Below are positions 34,267 through 47,829 of a DNA stretch of 64,000 nucleotides, in pieces. Position 1 is the stretch's first letter. Each line of letters begins with the position of its first letter. This stretch comes from Physcomitrium patens (lineage: Eukaryota > Streptophyta > Bryopsida > Funariales > Funariaceae). Where the stretch lies: positions 2,350,008-2,414,007 of the forward strand of contig NC_037272.1 of NCBI RefSeq assembly GCF_000002425.4. The letters are read 5' to 3'. Under the pieces are notes generated by a model. It worked only from the letters and a program-made list of their open reading frames with translations. It made no database searches and had not been told where the DNA came from. The translations under genes were made by a program, and so were the position numbers.

Positions 34267-35060
34267 TGACAAAACCATTATTGAATACAAGATTGAAGGT
34301 TTTAAGAAAAATAAAATCAAAATCACAATTGGTTTTGATTGAAGAGAGATTTTGTTATTAAACATGTTGCAAAACCACTAATATTCAATTGGCAAAGTAG
34401 CAACCAAGTTAGGTTTTATTATCTAAAAAATCAAAAAGCTTTGATAATTGATTTTTTGTTTAAAGAATGACTAATGTTTTTACAATAATATACAAATGGT
34501 TGGCATAAAACTGTTGCTTCTATTAGACAATGTTCGAATACATATTAAAATGGAATTAGAGTTGACAAACATTGAACTATTGACACTTCTTATAAATACA
34601 AAATTAAAGATCCAATCCATAGATGTAGATATTGTTGCAATATTTAAGAGAAGATATTGTTGTTATTAACTTATTGAAAAAATTGAAAAGGATGAATGTC
34701 AAGAAGTAAATATATATTTATCATGTTAATTATCTAGTTGCTATGAGATGGACTAAAATAGATTGGAATGACATTTCTTCTGAAACAATTGCAAATTGCT
34801 TTTTTTTATTTTATTTTTATACCAAATGTTTAAAATTATGATTTTTTTTGAAGATTCACAATTTATAATTAAATTTCATGAAGATCAACCTAGAAAGGAA
34901 CTTGAAGAAGAAATTAACCAGCTTTTACTACTCTACTATATGTCAGTTGATAATATGCTCAATTATATCTAAGAAGCAGAAATTGCACTCAAGGAAATTT
35001 TAGACAAAACCATACCATAGTGCAAAACTTTCTTCTACACATTCAAATGGAACTTTGCAT
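34267..35060 (+). pseudogene. pogo/Tigger-type (DDE_1) transposase relic
   Basis: In one main frame: IEYKIEGFKKNKIKITIGFD (cf. the family's G-x-K-x-x-K-x-R-x-T block), IGKVATKLGFI, then GIKLLLLLDNVRIH near 34500-34540 (second catalytic Asp in LLxDN-x-x-H), LTNIELLTLLINTKLKIQSI and IDVDIVAIFKRRYCCY (the P-x-D-xGII-x-x-FK block with the third acidic position), and finally RWTKIDWNDISSETIANCF (the W-x-x-I-xxETIxNCF helix) near 34740-34800. The DNA-binding N-terminus is missing. The relic starts at the end of the copia-2 LTR. Several stops and frame changes. Not intact. Confidence 0.65.
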
Positions 35061-35615
35061 AGCAAAACAAAAGCAATCAACACTGGATTCCTATTTTAGA
35101 GCTGCTTCTAAAAATTAATATCAGTTATTAAATATCAGATATATTAATGATCTGCTATGCAACTGCATCTGTTTCAAGTTAAAGTATTAATTGTTGAAGA
35201 ATATTAATTTTGGAAGAGTTGATTTCCAGAGGTTCAATCATACATTGAATTTATCATCAAACAAAAAAAATCATCAAACAGATACACAAAACACAAACGA
35301 TTTGATTCAATTTTTTAACCACAAGAAACAAGAGTGTAATCTATTTATTTTAGAATATTTTAATTATATATACATATATACATATATATGTAATCACACA
35401 CATACACACTTCCTATGATTATTAATATTTGTGCTTGCATTTGAAAATACCACATGTATATACCTATTGTCTTTTTGTTTGTGTATATAAAATTTCTTCT
35501 TACAAGTTGCCTATTTACATAAACCAAATATAACAGAACAGAATCAGGCACTATAAGGAAAAAACCAAGTGAAGAATACGAAGGAAGAGTTTCCAGCAAA
35601 TAACATGATTTTATA
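35061..35615. other. AT-rich interval, nothing recognised
   Basis: No protein motif and no structured repeat. The open stretch at 35191-35418 has no recognisable feature. Confidence 0.4.
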
Positions 35616-36992
35616 ACCCTAATTCCATGAAGGTTATATGTTCCATTTTAAATGAACGTAAGAGGTAGCAAGACCATCATCTTTTGAGGTCTCGATGCTT
35701 GCCAGCGTGGAAAGTTTTACTTTCCAACCAAGAAGCTTTTCCTTTTTCAGATTGAGGTGTGAATGCACCATTCGCAGCATGTCCGCAGCGCTGAGTTGGC
35801 GTTCAACTTGTATTCTGATATTTAAGAGTCCACGTATGCCGATGCTGTCCACCTAGGCAGATGCGTAGGCGCGGTGTGAATAGGCCCCACCATCGTTCTG
35901 AATGACGAGAGCTTCGCCACTAACATTCGGATCCTGTGTTCGTCTCTAAGCCCTAATCATCTGTGGGTTTGCTCTGTCTCGTGGAAGGAAGTCGAGACGA
36001 GCGCTTGGAGATCGTAATTGGTGTTGTTTCGGCTTCAGGTCGCAGGTACTCTCCACCAATTTTTTTCCCCTCGGGTTTTCCGCGTTTAATGTGGTCCATA
36101 GAGCAGGTTTTTGTGACAATGCTACGGCCTTCCGAATGGGCTCCAACAGGGTTTTTGGTGTTTTTTTGTCTAAATTTTAGCTTTGGATTTTGGAGCGTGT
36201 TTGTGTTTAATGAAGGAGATACGAAGTCCGATTGCAGTTTTAGTTGTAAAAATTTGGCAAGAGGTTTTGGATTAACAGGATCGATTGCCAGGGGGTGAGT
36301 TGACAGGTTCGGTTATGTTTTGAGGTTTTGCGCGTTTTAATTGCGAAGTGCAACCATTTTGGTGTCTCGTGTTGTTTGGATTGGTCGAAATTGCGGCATT
36401 TTTTGTTTTTGTTTTTGTTTTTGTTTTTTTGTGTGAGTGTGTGTGTGGTGAGGAAATTGCTTTGTTGAAATTTGTAGTGTTGACTTTTGAGAAAAGGATG
36501 CATGGTTTAGATTTAAATATTCACAGCTGTATGTTTTAGTGACGATTAGGTAGTTGTACCGAGCTCACGATCTCCTTTTTATGTTGATCTTGTGGTTTCA
36601 CTTCAACAATATTAGTGTATTGTTGTGGTATGCTGCAAACTTTTGACCACATCATTACACCTGTAATCGTCCAGTAGGGTGAGGTAGACACAGTTCTGCT
36701 TTAGTTTCCCTTCCTTTTAGGAATTGGTACTGCATGTTAATTCGAGAAAATGTAATGTTGCGTATGAATTGGAATCTTTCGAGGTAATGGTTGGACATAC
36801 TTTTATGAACTGTGCTGGTTTGTAATATGCCCGTCTTGAATGATACTACCACCTTGTGCTTCAGTATGCGAGGCTGGTAGTTGAGCTCACGAATGTATAC
36901 TTAAGGCCGCATTTGTGATCAATCCGCAACAATATATCTATCGAAGATTGGAGAGGAGTTCGAGCAATCTGGAGGAGAGCAGTTTGTCCGAC
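35616..36992 (+). promoter_or_regulatory. Promoter and 5' leader region of the DRP3-like gene
   Basis: Base composition becomes genic from about 35620. A non-coding first exon probably lies near 35900-36045: the text has a telo-box-like AAGCCCTAATC (35949) and a good donor CGCAG/GTACTC at 36045/36046. A leader intron would then run to an acceptor near 36865 or later (for example GTGCTTCAG). In-frame reading upstream of 36993 has no ATG before a stop, so translation starts at 36993. The exact transcription start cannot be seen. A minus-strand open stretch (35634-35852) is unassigned. Confidence 0.4.
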
Positions 36993-39900
36993 ATGTTGCA
37001 GCTCCCAGCGACGGAGGCAGCCGCGTGGGTACCTGGATCCCCATTCAGGTTGCCTCCACCATCCCCTGCATCATCTGACTTCCCATTTTTGGGAGAAGCT
37101 GTGATTCCATTGGTTAATAAGCTCCAAGATATATTCTCCCAGCTGGGCAGCTCTTCCAATATTGATTTGCCCCAAGTAAGCATGCTTGTTCCTGTATGTG
37201 TTGAACAATGGTTGTTCACTCATCTATTTCTCGTAATTGAAGTATTTGGGTGAGGTGATCGTAAATGATGCCACAATCTCTCTTGCGTTACGAATTATGA
37301 TGGAAGTGAAGGGGCTTATAGAATTTTTTTGCAAATCTTTGAAAACACCAACAACCTTTAGCTGCTTTTTCGTAATCTGGAAACCCCAAGCGTTGAGAGT
37401 TTGGCTTGATACGCTAGCTGTCTCAAAACTTATTTAACATTTGCGAGTATCACTCCTGCAAGAGATGGCGTTCCCCAGATCTTGTCTTCAATTATGTGAA
37501 GAGTGATACAATTTGCAGGTAGCAGTAGTTGGGAGCCAGAGCAGCGGAAAATCTAGTGTGTTGGAGGCACTTGTAGGACGCGACTTTTTGCCAAGAGGTT
37601 CAGACATATGCACTCGACGGCCTCTCGTCTTACAGCTGGTGCAGACCTCACGGAGGCCTGAGGATCGGACTGAATTGTTGGAATGGGGCGAATTTCTTCA
37701 TGTTCCTGGTCGACGATTCACGGATTTTGGAGCAATCCGTAAAGAGATTCAGGTGCAGTTTAAGTAATATCATTTCTCACTTTGTGGGCTGTGTGTGTCA
37801 TCACTTCTATTTTTGATGATTATTTCTTCTGTTGCACATATCATGTGCTGAAGAAAGACCAAACAAGTTAGGTAAGTTCAGTCTTGGTCTTTTAAACGAG
37901 GTTCCACGTCTCGGGTTGCAGGCTGAGACTGATAGGGAGCTTGGGACGAATAAGGGAATTTCTGAGAAGCAAATCCGCTTGAAGATATTTTCTCCGAATG
38001 TTTTAAATATAACACTAGTGGATCTTCCTGGAATTACCAAGGTGCCTGTTGGTGATCAACCCACTGATATTGAAGCCCGCATACGGACCATGATATTGAC
38101 CTATATTAAGCATGAAACTTGCATCATTTTGGCAGTCTCTCCAGCAAATGCCGATCTAGCAAATTCAGATGCGTTGCAAATGGCACGCATTGCTGATCCT
38201 GATGGTCTGTTCGCTGTCACCTTATTCTCTTTTGAGTTCTAATGCCCGCTCATTGATATAAGTTGCGTGCCATCAAGTGGTGGCAGTGCATGTTGTACAA
38301 CGTTCAATAGTGTGAACGAAGATTCGGCAAGAAGTTGATGTTGTAAGGCACCAGGTGAACGCATTATATGTTTGCCTCAGGGCTTGGGAAACAAATCGGT
38401 TCCTGGTCAATCTTTACAGGTTATTCTGTTGTAGATAGGGAGGTAGATATTTGTCTGTTGTTTCACTAATATACATTTTATTTGATTTTCACATTCAGGA
38501 TCTCGAACCATTGGGGTGATCACCAAGGTTTCTTTTTTCGCCTTTCTGCTTTTACTTCTATGATGACGTTTGTTTTACCTTCATACATCCAAAAATGATA
38601 ACTAAATTTTTGTTTTGATTCTGTGCGTTTGAAGTTGATCTCTTCGCTGGGTTTTAGCTGCATCCAATTTTTTGCCTGGAGTACTTTGATTTTGAATATT
38701 TTAATTGTTTGTCGTTCAGTTGGATATTATGGATAGAGGAACCGATGCACGTAATTTTCTTCTAGGGAATGTCATTCCATTACGACTTGGCTATATCGGG
38801 GTTGTAAACAGGTGCCAAGAGGTACTTCTACTTGCCGGTTGATTGCCGATCAATCAGCGTATACTTCTGACTGCAAATGCTAAGATTGTAGAGAAGATTC
38901 AGAGCTGCGTTTACTTCGATGGCATAGCAGTTTTTGAGCTCGTTGTCTGATGTTTCGTGGTGACGAAATGCTATCAACTGTCACACTTTTATATCACTTT
39001 TTTCTACTTGTTTTTCTTCTTGCAGGATATTATTGCAAAGAAGTCCATCCGGGATGCGCTGACGTACGAAGAAAGCTTTTTCAGGAGCAAGCCTGTCAGT
39101 AGATCCTAATTTTCTTATATCTGTGCCACAACCTGACAAGTTGAATCGGGAGAATGAGTGGAGTTCGTCTTTTCTGTTGAAATGACGATAGTTCGTCTTG
39201 CTATGCAGAATTTAAATAGTTCATTATTCCTAATGGTTTTGCTTTCATGTTTTTTCATTGTTGAGATGTTTTGATAGTTAATTATAATACGCAGATTCAT
39301 AACAAAATCTTAAACTTTGCATTGATTGTTTCCTGAAGATTTCAATATTATTTTATTCTGTTTTAGGCAGCGCTTAACAATAACGAATGGCATTGTCTCA
39401 CAGGGTTACAGGGTCTTGGTAATCTTTGGATATTGAGTCTCTAACACATGGGTTGTTCACAGGTATATCATAATCTGGCTGACAGATGTGGCATTCCTCA
39501 GCTGGCGATTAGATTAAATACGGTATTATCTTGTAGCCTAGTATTATTGAGATGACATTTGGGTGATATGTATCTCTGGTGAGATTGACAGTTGTTGTTG
39601 CTTGCCCAGCTACTCTTTAGCATAGTGATGTACTGGCCAATTACCATATGGCTTCAAGCATCATTCCAAGCTATCTTATTATTTCTTTTGGATGTGAAAC
39701 GAAGAACAAATTTTTTGTACAACTGATTCTTTAATCCTTTTATTTTTATTTTTTATAGTTGTCCAGAGCTCAATATTTGTAATGCGTTTGTCTTCAGTTT
39801 GCGTGGTTGTTGCTGATGGGTCTTTTTGTATGAATTTTAGTGTAAGCTCAGTTTGAGTTATGTGCCTGGTTGTGAAGAGTTGAGTCATGATTTTCTACTA

Positions 39901-42900
39901 GGCTTGAAGTCTTTAATTTATCTACTGTGGTTGACAGATTTTGGTGCAACACATAAAAGCGATACTTCCAGATTTGAAAGCGCGCATTGGCATTCAGTTG
40001 GTTACTCTTCAGAAAGAGCTTGCTAGTTATGGGGAAATCACTGAATCCAAGGTATGTTTGAACCAGTTTTTGAAAAATAATTTAGGGAAGTATTATTCCT
40101 CTAACCTGCGGAAGATAAATCTTTTTGATTTCATGTACTCTTTGTAGCAGTTCGCTGAACAGGTTTGTGCTGTATTATCTCGTGATCCGTACATTGTTTC
40201 TAAATATTGTATACTTTTTGACTTCGATGTCCTTGTACGTTCTTGTAGGTTCTTTTACGTGAAAATTTGTAATTCTAGATCGAAATCTGACCAGAGAGAT
40301 GTTGTGTCGATGTGATCTGCAGTCAGGGCTTGGGGCGTTGCTGCTGAACATTCTCACAAAGTATTCTCAAGGTATATTCATTTACTTGTGTGTTAAGCGT
40401 CTGCACTCTTGGCATTCTTAATATCACGTCGTGGTGGATGATAATGTTTCCGAAGGTGACTTCAATAAATCAATATTTATACAAGAGAATTTAGAAAGCA
40501 CTTGTCTTTAATATAGACTTCGTTCCCTTAAAAGGGTATCAAATTGTTAGATTCACTTGCGGTTTTGATTTCAGGATTTCAATCTGTTGTTGATGGAAAG
40601 AACGAAGAGATGTCAACTACAGAACTTTCCGGAGGAGCCCGTATCCATTATATTTTTCAATCTATTTTTGTGAGAAGTTTGGAGGTAATCATATTTGAGG
40701 ATGACTTTTCACGTGAAGTTGGTGAGTTCTTGGCTGCTTATTTAGATGATTTGTTTAAATGTCCACGTGGCATTTATGAGATCTTTACTTATGAATTCTT
40801 TTGCAAAAACAGTGACTGTTTGACTGTTTGACTGTTCGTTGACATAGGAAGTAGATCCATGCGATGATTTAAACAACGATGATATACGAACAGCTATACA
40901 AAATGCTACCGGGCCCAAGAATGTACTTTTTGTACCCGAGGTATGACTACCTGCACCATGTGCTGTATGCGTCCTAGCAAACGAGGTTAGTAAAAGCTAT
41001 GTCTACTTCCAGTTGTATATCTAGTTTTCTCAGTTAGTTTATGTACAACGCGGGTTTTAAGGGATGCATTTTTGAAGCTTTGTGGTGAAGCCTGTGTAGG
41101 AAATGTGAAAACTTCCTATTAAGTCGTTGATCCTAGTTTGTGTTGAGCTTGTACGTACACGTTTCGTGAGGGTTTTTGTACCAAGAACACAGTTTAGCAA
41201 GATCCACTGCGCTGAAAGCGTACAAAGATCCTCAAGGATTGGTCAGGGAGTGTATCAGAACAGCAAATTTGTTCCTAACTTGGCTGCTGCTTGGCTTTTG
41301 TAGGTACCCTTCGAGTTGCTAGTGCGCCGACAGATTGCTCGATTATTGGAGCCTAGTCTACAGTGTGCTCGCTTCATTTACGACGAACTTGTGAAGGTAA
41401 TGTTCGCAGACTTTTCTTGTTATCACTCACATTCTTGTGTGACTGATCGTCCTCGTTCAAATTGATTAATATATTTTTTTTGTTAAGGGAGAATAACTAA
41501 TTTCAGGATTTTCCCGTATTAGTTTCCTTTACACGGTAGTTTTTGTACTACACAAAGAACGTCTCTTTCACACCTCATGTGCACATTGGTACGTGCTTAT
41601 TTTTTGTTACTAGTTGTGTTTGACTGCTCTAGATATAGATATTCTGTTTTCTACTTAATGCCTTGTGGATGTATGTGTGTATGAAATATTCAGATTTCTC
41701 ACAGGTGTGAAACACTTGAGCTGCAACGGTTTCCGCACTTGCGAAGGCGCATAGAGGAAGTGGTAGCAAGTTTCCTGCGTGAGGGTTTATCCCCTGCAGA
41801 AACCATGATTGGCCATCTCATTGAAATGGAGGTAATTTTAAATCCAATGTTGAGCCTATGTTGTGTCTGTTGCTAGTGTTTTTGTGTTAATTGTCAACTT
41901 TCTGGCCGTAATTCAAAACTTGTCTGGCAGATGGATTACATCAACACATCACATCCTGCTTTTATAGGTGGAAGCAAGGCTGTGGAGATGGCTTTGAATC
42001 AGCAAAGGCATGCCAAGACGCTGGCTTCTAAGGTTGCCCTTTTGATCCTCATAGTGTTTACAACTATGTTATTTCACTGTTTGGCCAAATGCATCCCAGT
42101 GACACAAAAATAAGTTCTATTGTGATATTTCATTTTTTTGTAACAAGCAACGGAACAGTGTGTATGTCTAAATTCTGGTATGTGCAGGATGTACAGGATT
42201 TAGAGCGTCCCTCTTCTTTGCCAGAAAAGCAAGCAAAGGCACGTGCAATTTTGGCTCGAACTAGTGCCGCATCTCTTACTGCCCATGAACAGGTAGATGA
42301 TTGTATCTCAATTTTGAATTGTGGTAGATCCTTCTTATCTATACAAGTTGGTTCTTAATGGTACGATATTTGTTATATTTGATTTACAGGCTGCACCGAG
42401 AGTTTCAGCTGCAGCTCCAGAGAAGGCCACTACTTCCAGTGAGTTTTCGTATACCAAAAAAGGTCTCTTACATCTCGATTGTGTGGAGTTCTTGATTTGT
42501 TCGCAGCATGCTTGAAATGCGAGTCCATTTATCATGCTTGAAAATGGAAAGGCAGGTTTGCTATTCGTTGCCATGTCGTTTTACCCTTAGATTGAGAAGC
42601 TTCCAATTTCAACTCGCTGTTGTTATTCGTTTCTTGTCGAAGCAAGTCATTATGTTGTAACAATTTTTACGCTTATATGTTCAGGTAGTTCTTCGTCTGG
42701 AAGTTCCTGGGGCATATCCTCCATATTCTCCTCCAGTGAAGTTCGTCAATCTGCGAATGGCAGCAGCAAGGAGCATGTACCTGCTCGAAGCTACGCTGAA
42801 CCTGTACAAGCACCATTAGAATCTTCTTTTTCAAGCATTCAATTGCGAGAGGTTGACACCTATACCTTGCACGTGCAAATGTCTTTGAGCTCTAGCAATT

Positions 42901-43715
42901 TTATGTTGTTGTCATAATGGAATTGTAGACTAGTCATCTGTACGGAGGTTGATATTCCCTTACATGGCAAGTAAACTACTGGCATAAAATGGACTGGTTC
43001 TGTGTAGAAACATGTCGTATTGTGGAGTTGTAACGTAGTTGTGAATGGGTAACAGCCACCAGCCACTCTTAGAGCGAGTGATGCTCAAGGCGAGCAGGAG
43101 ACTCTGGAAATTGCTGTGACTCGATTGCTACTTAAGTCCTACTATGACATTGTGCGGAAGAATATTCAAGACTTAGTACCGAAAGCTATCATGCATTTCC
43201 TGGTTTGTAGTTTTCTCACTTATATCTTGCTGAAGATGTTGCTTCAATTCATTGGACTTACTGTCATAGGTTTACTAGGAGGCAGCAATACATTTGTTGG
43301 TCTATGAATAAGTTTACATGTTTCCTTGGTCGAATTTTCAACCTGATGACTGTTTTCTTGATATAACAGGTCAACCACGTGAAAAGGGAACTTCATACTG
43401 TATTTATCAGAAAGTTGTACAGGTGATTTAAAATTTTGGGATTCATTTTGAATTTTCTTTTGTGTATGGCCATGTTTGATGATTTCTACTTGGTGTAGTG
43501 TTCGTTGGAATATTTTGTGCCTTCTTACATCAAGGATTGTTATGTTGATATCCTTTAGGGAGAATTTGTTTGAGGAGATGCTTCAAGAAAAGGAAGATAT
43601 AGCCGTTAAGAGAAAGCGTTGTAAAGAAATTCTGCGAGTTTTACAGCAAGCTGCTTGGGTATTAAATTTTCTTCCTTCTGCTAATATCTTGGGGACTATT
43701 TTATTTACTCTATAA
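36993..43715 (+). CDS. DRP3: Dynamin-related protein, DRP3 class (mitochondrial/peroxisomal fission GTPase), 20 exons
   Basis: Exons joined by GT-AG borders: 36993-37175, 37519-37752, 37922-38204, 38499-38527, 38720-38821, 39026-39094, 39463-39522, 39938-40051, 40323-40371, 40575-40684, 40848-40940, 41304-41396, 41694-41831, 41931-42032, 42188-42292, 42390-42438, 42685-42851, 43056-43202, 43370-43422, 43559-43715; all phases agree, about 778 aa. GTPase: P-loop GSQSSGKSS (66-74), CTRRPL switch, DLPG (173-176), TKLD (242-245), VNRC (272-275). Middle domain [14 protein letters not shown] and [15 protein letters not shown]; Ser-rich insert around 615-660; [16 protein letters not shown], then [15 protein letters not shown]. 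No PH or Pro-rich domain, as expected for DRP3, which in plants divides mitochondria and peroxisomes. No stop or frameshift within exons. Only the C-terminus is uncertain: read-through to 43715, or splicing to 44089-44112 or 44527. DRP1 and DRP5B are less likely from the text. Confidence 0.9.
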
Positions 43716-44780
43716 TGGGTTTTCCTAAATCTCGGATACACCAAGTTTAGAGCCGAAGATGTACCTTAACTTTTACAATTCTGAAGTCCTAAATTTCTAA
43801 TCTCTTAGAATGTTGTACGTGAGGTCTTGTCTTAGTTCTTGTTGCCTGTTGCTTGTCTTTTCTGTATAGTCTAGCTTTTTACTGTAATGGATGTCTTCGT
43901 AGTTTGTTCAGAAGTTTATTTCTATTTTTGTCTTTTTTGAAGAGAATATGGAGCTTTATAGGTTTCGAATCAGTAGTAATTTTCTTCAAGGTTGATATTT
44001 TATTGAAATGAGATAAAAACCTTATGGGTCGCACATGTGGGATGGTCAGTAAGCCATGAATGAGGGATTAATACCGCTTTGGTTGCAGGAATTGGACACC
44101 AATTTTTATTGACTTTGGGAGTTGATGCCACAATTTTTCTATAGAATAGGTTTTTCAAGTAATAAACGTAGCTTAGATCATGATTTATCAGATTTTTGAT
44201 GACGATGTTGTTTGAATGGCGCCATTCAGACCCTGCTTATTTAGACCCTATTCTATTTAAATTAGCTGTTTGGAGTCCACTTCAATCAGACAGTCTTGTC
44301 ACTAAATTTCTATTTAAAATGGCAGGGCTTTTTAGTGAGCCTGATGTTTTGGTTTGTCTGCAAATGATGTTTCGAGATTTTATCACCGATTGAATTGGTT
44401 TGAAGTATTTTGACGGAACTTTACATGTAAGCATTTTAACTCATGACTCTGGAGCATGTTTAATGATATGATGAATGAGACATTCGGCAAGATGTGAGTT
44501 TTGGATGTTCACGGATATGTGGCCAGTCTTTGTAAGATCTTCCATTTGAGTTGGAGTCAGCATCTGCCTCAACCTTCGATTGAACAGGTTACCCACTCCT
44601 GCCACAAGAGGTGGTGCAAAAGCTCCAGCATTGTACACTCTTATTGAAGTTGATTATGCCGGAGCATAATTAGTTTCAGGGTTCTCTAGTTCACCAAGAT
44701 ATTCAGAATCCAGGAGGTCCGCTTACATTGCACATTCTTCAGCTCCAAATGTAGGTACGCCCTAAACTCAATTGCTTTGT
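43716..44780 (+). other. 3' region of the DRP3-like gene, possible alternative last exons
   Basis: Two acceptors could extend the protein: TTGCAG/GAATTGGAC at 44089 (reads ELDTNFY-stop) and GGCCAG/TCTTTG at 44527 (reads SL-stop, then DLPFELESASAS beyond the stop). Further on, about 44676-44765, a frame reads SSSPRYSESRRSAYIAHSSA and stops, resembling the Ser/Arg-rich tail of plant DRP3. These may be a decayed or alternatively spliced tail, or 3' UTR. Confidence 0.35.
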
Positions 44781-47290
44781 CTTCTGATAATACACATGCC
44801 TAAAAGACGGATCGTTTTGGAAGCTTTAAAAGGCGTTCATAATTTTTCATAAATCAGGAAACTGAGGTCGCATCATCTTATATTAAAGAATTTGTTCTCT
44901 TATATGTTACTTCATTTACATTTATTTCGATTTCAGCGTGAAGACTACAGAAGGGACTTAATATCATTAGGTTTTCAATATATTATTAGGCACCATGAGC
45001 ATGTCGAGTCCTCTCTGTGTTGGTACAAGATTTTAGGATGATTTTCATTTGAAATATGTTTTAGATAATATAAAGGTTTTATTAATTATTATTAAAATAG
45101 AAAGTATGCAATTATATCTATAACAGTAAATATGTATATAGAACCCAATTGCGCATATTTTGTCAGGGCCCAGATTTTTTATAATTTTAAATGACAATAT
45201 GTGAACTACAATTGTTGGTTTGATCGAAGTACTTCATGTAACAAATATTAGAAAAAAAAAAGAAAAAAAAAAGAGAAAAATATACATTAAAGATCCAGAA
45301 CTATTTCATAGTTTTACGTTTCATCAGCTCTTTGACTCCATACATGAATGAATTTTAGGTGCAAAACTTAAAATATACTGAAACAAATCAAGTTGAGAGC
45401 TACTTCGATGTAAATTAGAATCATAATGTTAGAATGTCTATTTACAAATGATAATGCATAGGCACTACTGCCATAGAAAGGTAGATGTTGATATATTACT
45501 CTTCATTCTTGTTTTGATATACAATAATTTTATGATTTTATAATCGTACATAATATCTAAGCTTTCTTAAACTCCAATTTCAGTACATTAATGTAATTCA
45601 CACATCATGTCCTTAACAGTAAATCTTCTTTTGTTATTTTCATGTTATTATTGTGTGTTGAGCATTAAGATTGAAGGTCTTTTGAAGGTAGTGGAATAAT
45701 AGGGAGTTGTTAATGGGTTAGAAATTCTACTAAAGCCTAACGACTTTGTATAATTAATGCATAGAATTTGAAGTATATTAAAACATTCTTTGAATTGCTT
45801 TTGTATTGTGATAGTAAACAATTGATGGCTTTGAACAAGTTACCTAATTTTAATATTATTTGAGATAGACCTAAGCAGCTATATGAAGAATCAAGTAAAG
45901 CCTTATAAGTTAATTTTTATAGACATTTTTGTTATTAAAACACAAAAAAACATAAAAGTATTTATCAAACAACAAAATATTAGCAATTTTTTGTTACATT
46001 AGTTGCTAGTTGTATTTTTAACAAAACATAATAAGTAAATTTATTAACAACACTTCTAAATTTTTGAAGTACATTTTACACCACGCAAGGTAGAATTGAA
46101 AGTTTAACTTTTTAGAATAATTATTACATATTTTATAATAAGTTACATTTTAATATTCTAAATTAAAAAACTTAAAAAAGAATGCATTTAATGTGAAGGA
46201 AATTTTTATTAAACACTTAGAATCATAAAACAATTATTGATTGAATAAAGCCTTTACAACAATATAACATACAAGAGCTATATTTAACAATTTAATCATA
46301 TAAACTCTACAAATTCTTACATGTCATCATTGTGGTAAACTAAGTTCTTTTGTTTTTACATTAACAATTGATAAAGTGGAGAATTTGTATATCCTTGGCA
46401 AAGTCATCTTATCTTCTTTGGAATTAAGCTAGACCATATGCATTGTAGAAGTGTTGACTTTTTATATACCAACATGCTTGCTATGTACAATCAATAGTTG
46501 AATTTCTTAAAATTGGAAAGAACATCCTTTTAAATGTCAGATCTTATTTCTTTAAAGTGGTGCTGAAGATTCAAATCTACAACTTTTGATTGATATATCT
46601 TTTAAATGGATATATTAAAAGATGGCTATTTGTAAATCATGATCAAAATTATATCCTAAGGGAGAAAACCAAGGACCTACTGGAAATGGAGTTTTTTTTT
46701 AGAGTATCATTGGATAAAATTAATTAGTCAATTTAAGAAAAATTATAAAATTATATAAAAAACATGATTATGACTCTAAAAAAGACCTTCAATAAGACAA
46801 TAAATATTAGGATATGTAAGAAACAAAGTTTTTAAGTGTATTAAAGAATATTATGAATTTTTAATAGAATATCGTACTTTTCCATTGAGTTACAGTTAAA
46901 TTTATGTAATTGTATAAGTGTCCAACTAAAAAGTGTGATTTAAAGTTTTATGTTATTTCAATGATGACATTAGGAGATTTTCTAAAATTCATTATAAAAA
47001 TAGTGATCTTTTGATATATCCCTTATGATATAATTCTGATCATGATTCACAAATGGTCATCTTTTGGTATATCTTTTAAAAGAAATACAAATGTGTTGAA
47101 GATTAAGTTCTATACAAGTCCATCGTTTATAAGAAGTAAAATTTAAAAGTAAAAAATAATGAGATATATTTTAAAGACAAAAAGTAACAAAGCTCAATTC
47201 CTTCTAATAATAGTTGTAGAGATTGGCAATATGGAGCATAGTTATATGCTGAATTTAACAATAAATAAATATGTAAATAAATAAATATAG

Positions 47291-47479
47291 GAAGTTGTTA
47301 AAGCTATATCTCCAAACCATGTGATGATTAATTTTGGGGAATAGGAAACAAGAGAGGATGATATAGAAAAATGCATTGGAATTGGAAATGAGAGACGAGG
47401 GACATAGAACAAAGGACAAAGTCATGGATGGATGAAATTGATCATGAAATGGTAATATGGGATGTAGCTTTAAAAACTC
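47291..47479 (-). mobile_element. MITE-like element, copy 2 (189 bp, inverted relative to copy 1)
   Basis: Starts GAAGTTGTTAAAGC and ends GCTTTAAAAACTC. Its core (CCAAACCATGTGATGATTAA, TTGGAAATGAGAGACGAGGG) matches the reverse complement of 31325-31513. Identical length, inverted orientation. No coding potential. Confidence 0.65.
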
Positions 47480-47792
47480 TATAACTTCTTTTAAATTAAT
47501 AAATTAAACTATATTAAAAAAATATTTATCAAGAAAAAAATAGAAAAAAAAGGAATAGTCGTTAGGCCACAAATTCAAAATCAATTAAAGCTTGAAGTAA
47601 TAGTACACAAGTGATGTAAGACAAAAGAAATGTATTTTAATTTTTTTAGAAATAGAACTTGAATTTAATAGTTTAATGGCATTCCGAGGTTTTTTCTATT
47701 GAAGTTTATAAATTATATTTTAAAAAAATTTAATTACTATATAAAAAATAGCAATAAAAAATTGAAATCAAAATTTAGAAGTTTAAGAATGA

Positions 47793-47796
<4 letters not shown>

Positions 47797-47825
<29 letters not shown>
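47797..47825. repeat. (TA)n microsatellite
   Basis: About 14 TA units. Confidence 0.9.

Positions 47826-47829
<4 letters not shown>

Noticed and set aside
36915-36992. Upstream start of the DRP3-like protein at 36915
   Set aside because: The codon at 36915 is GTG; the first ATG in this frame is at 36993, which gives a usual DRP3-like N-terminus.
36938-37219. 93-codon minus-strand open stretch
   Set aside because: Antisense of DRP3 exon 1.
44196-44393. 65-codon plus-strand open stretch after the DRP3 gene
   Set aside because: No similarity to dynamin tails or any known domain; probably intron or 3' UTR sequence.
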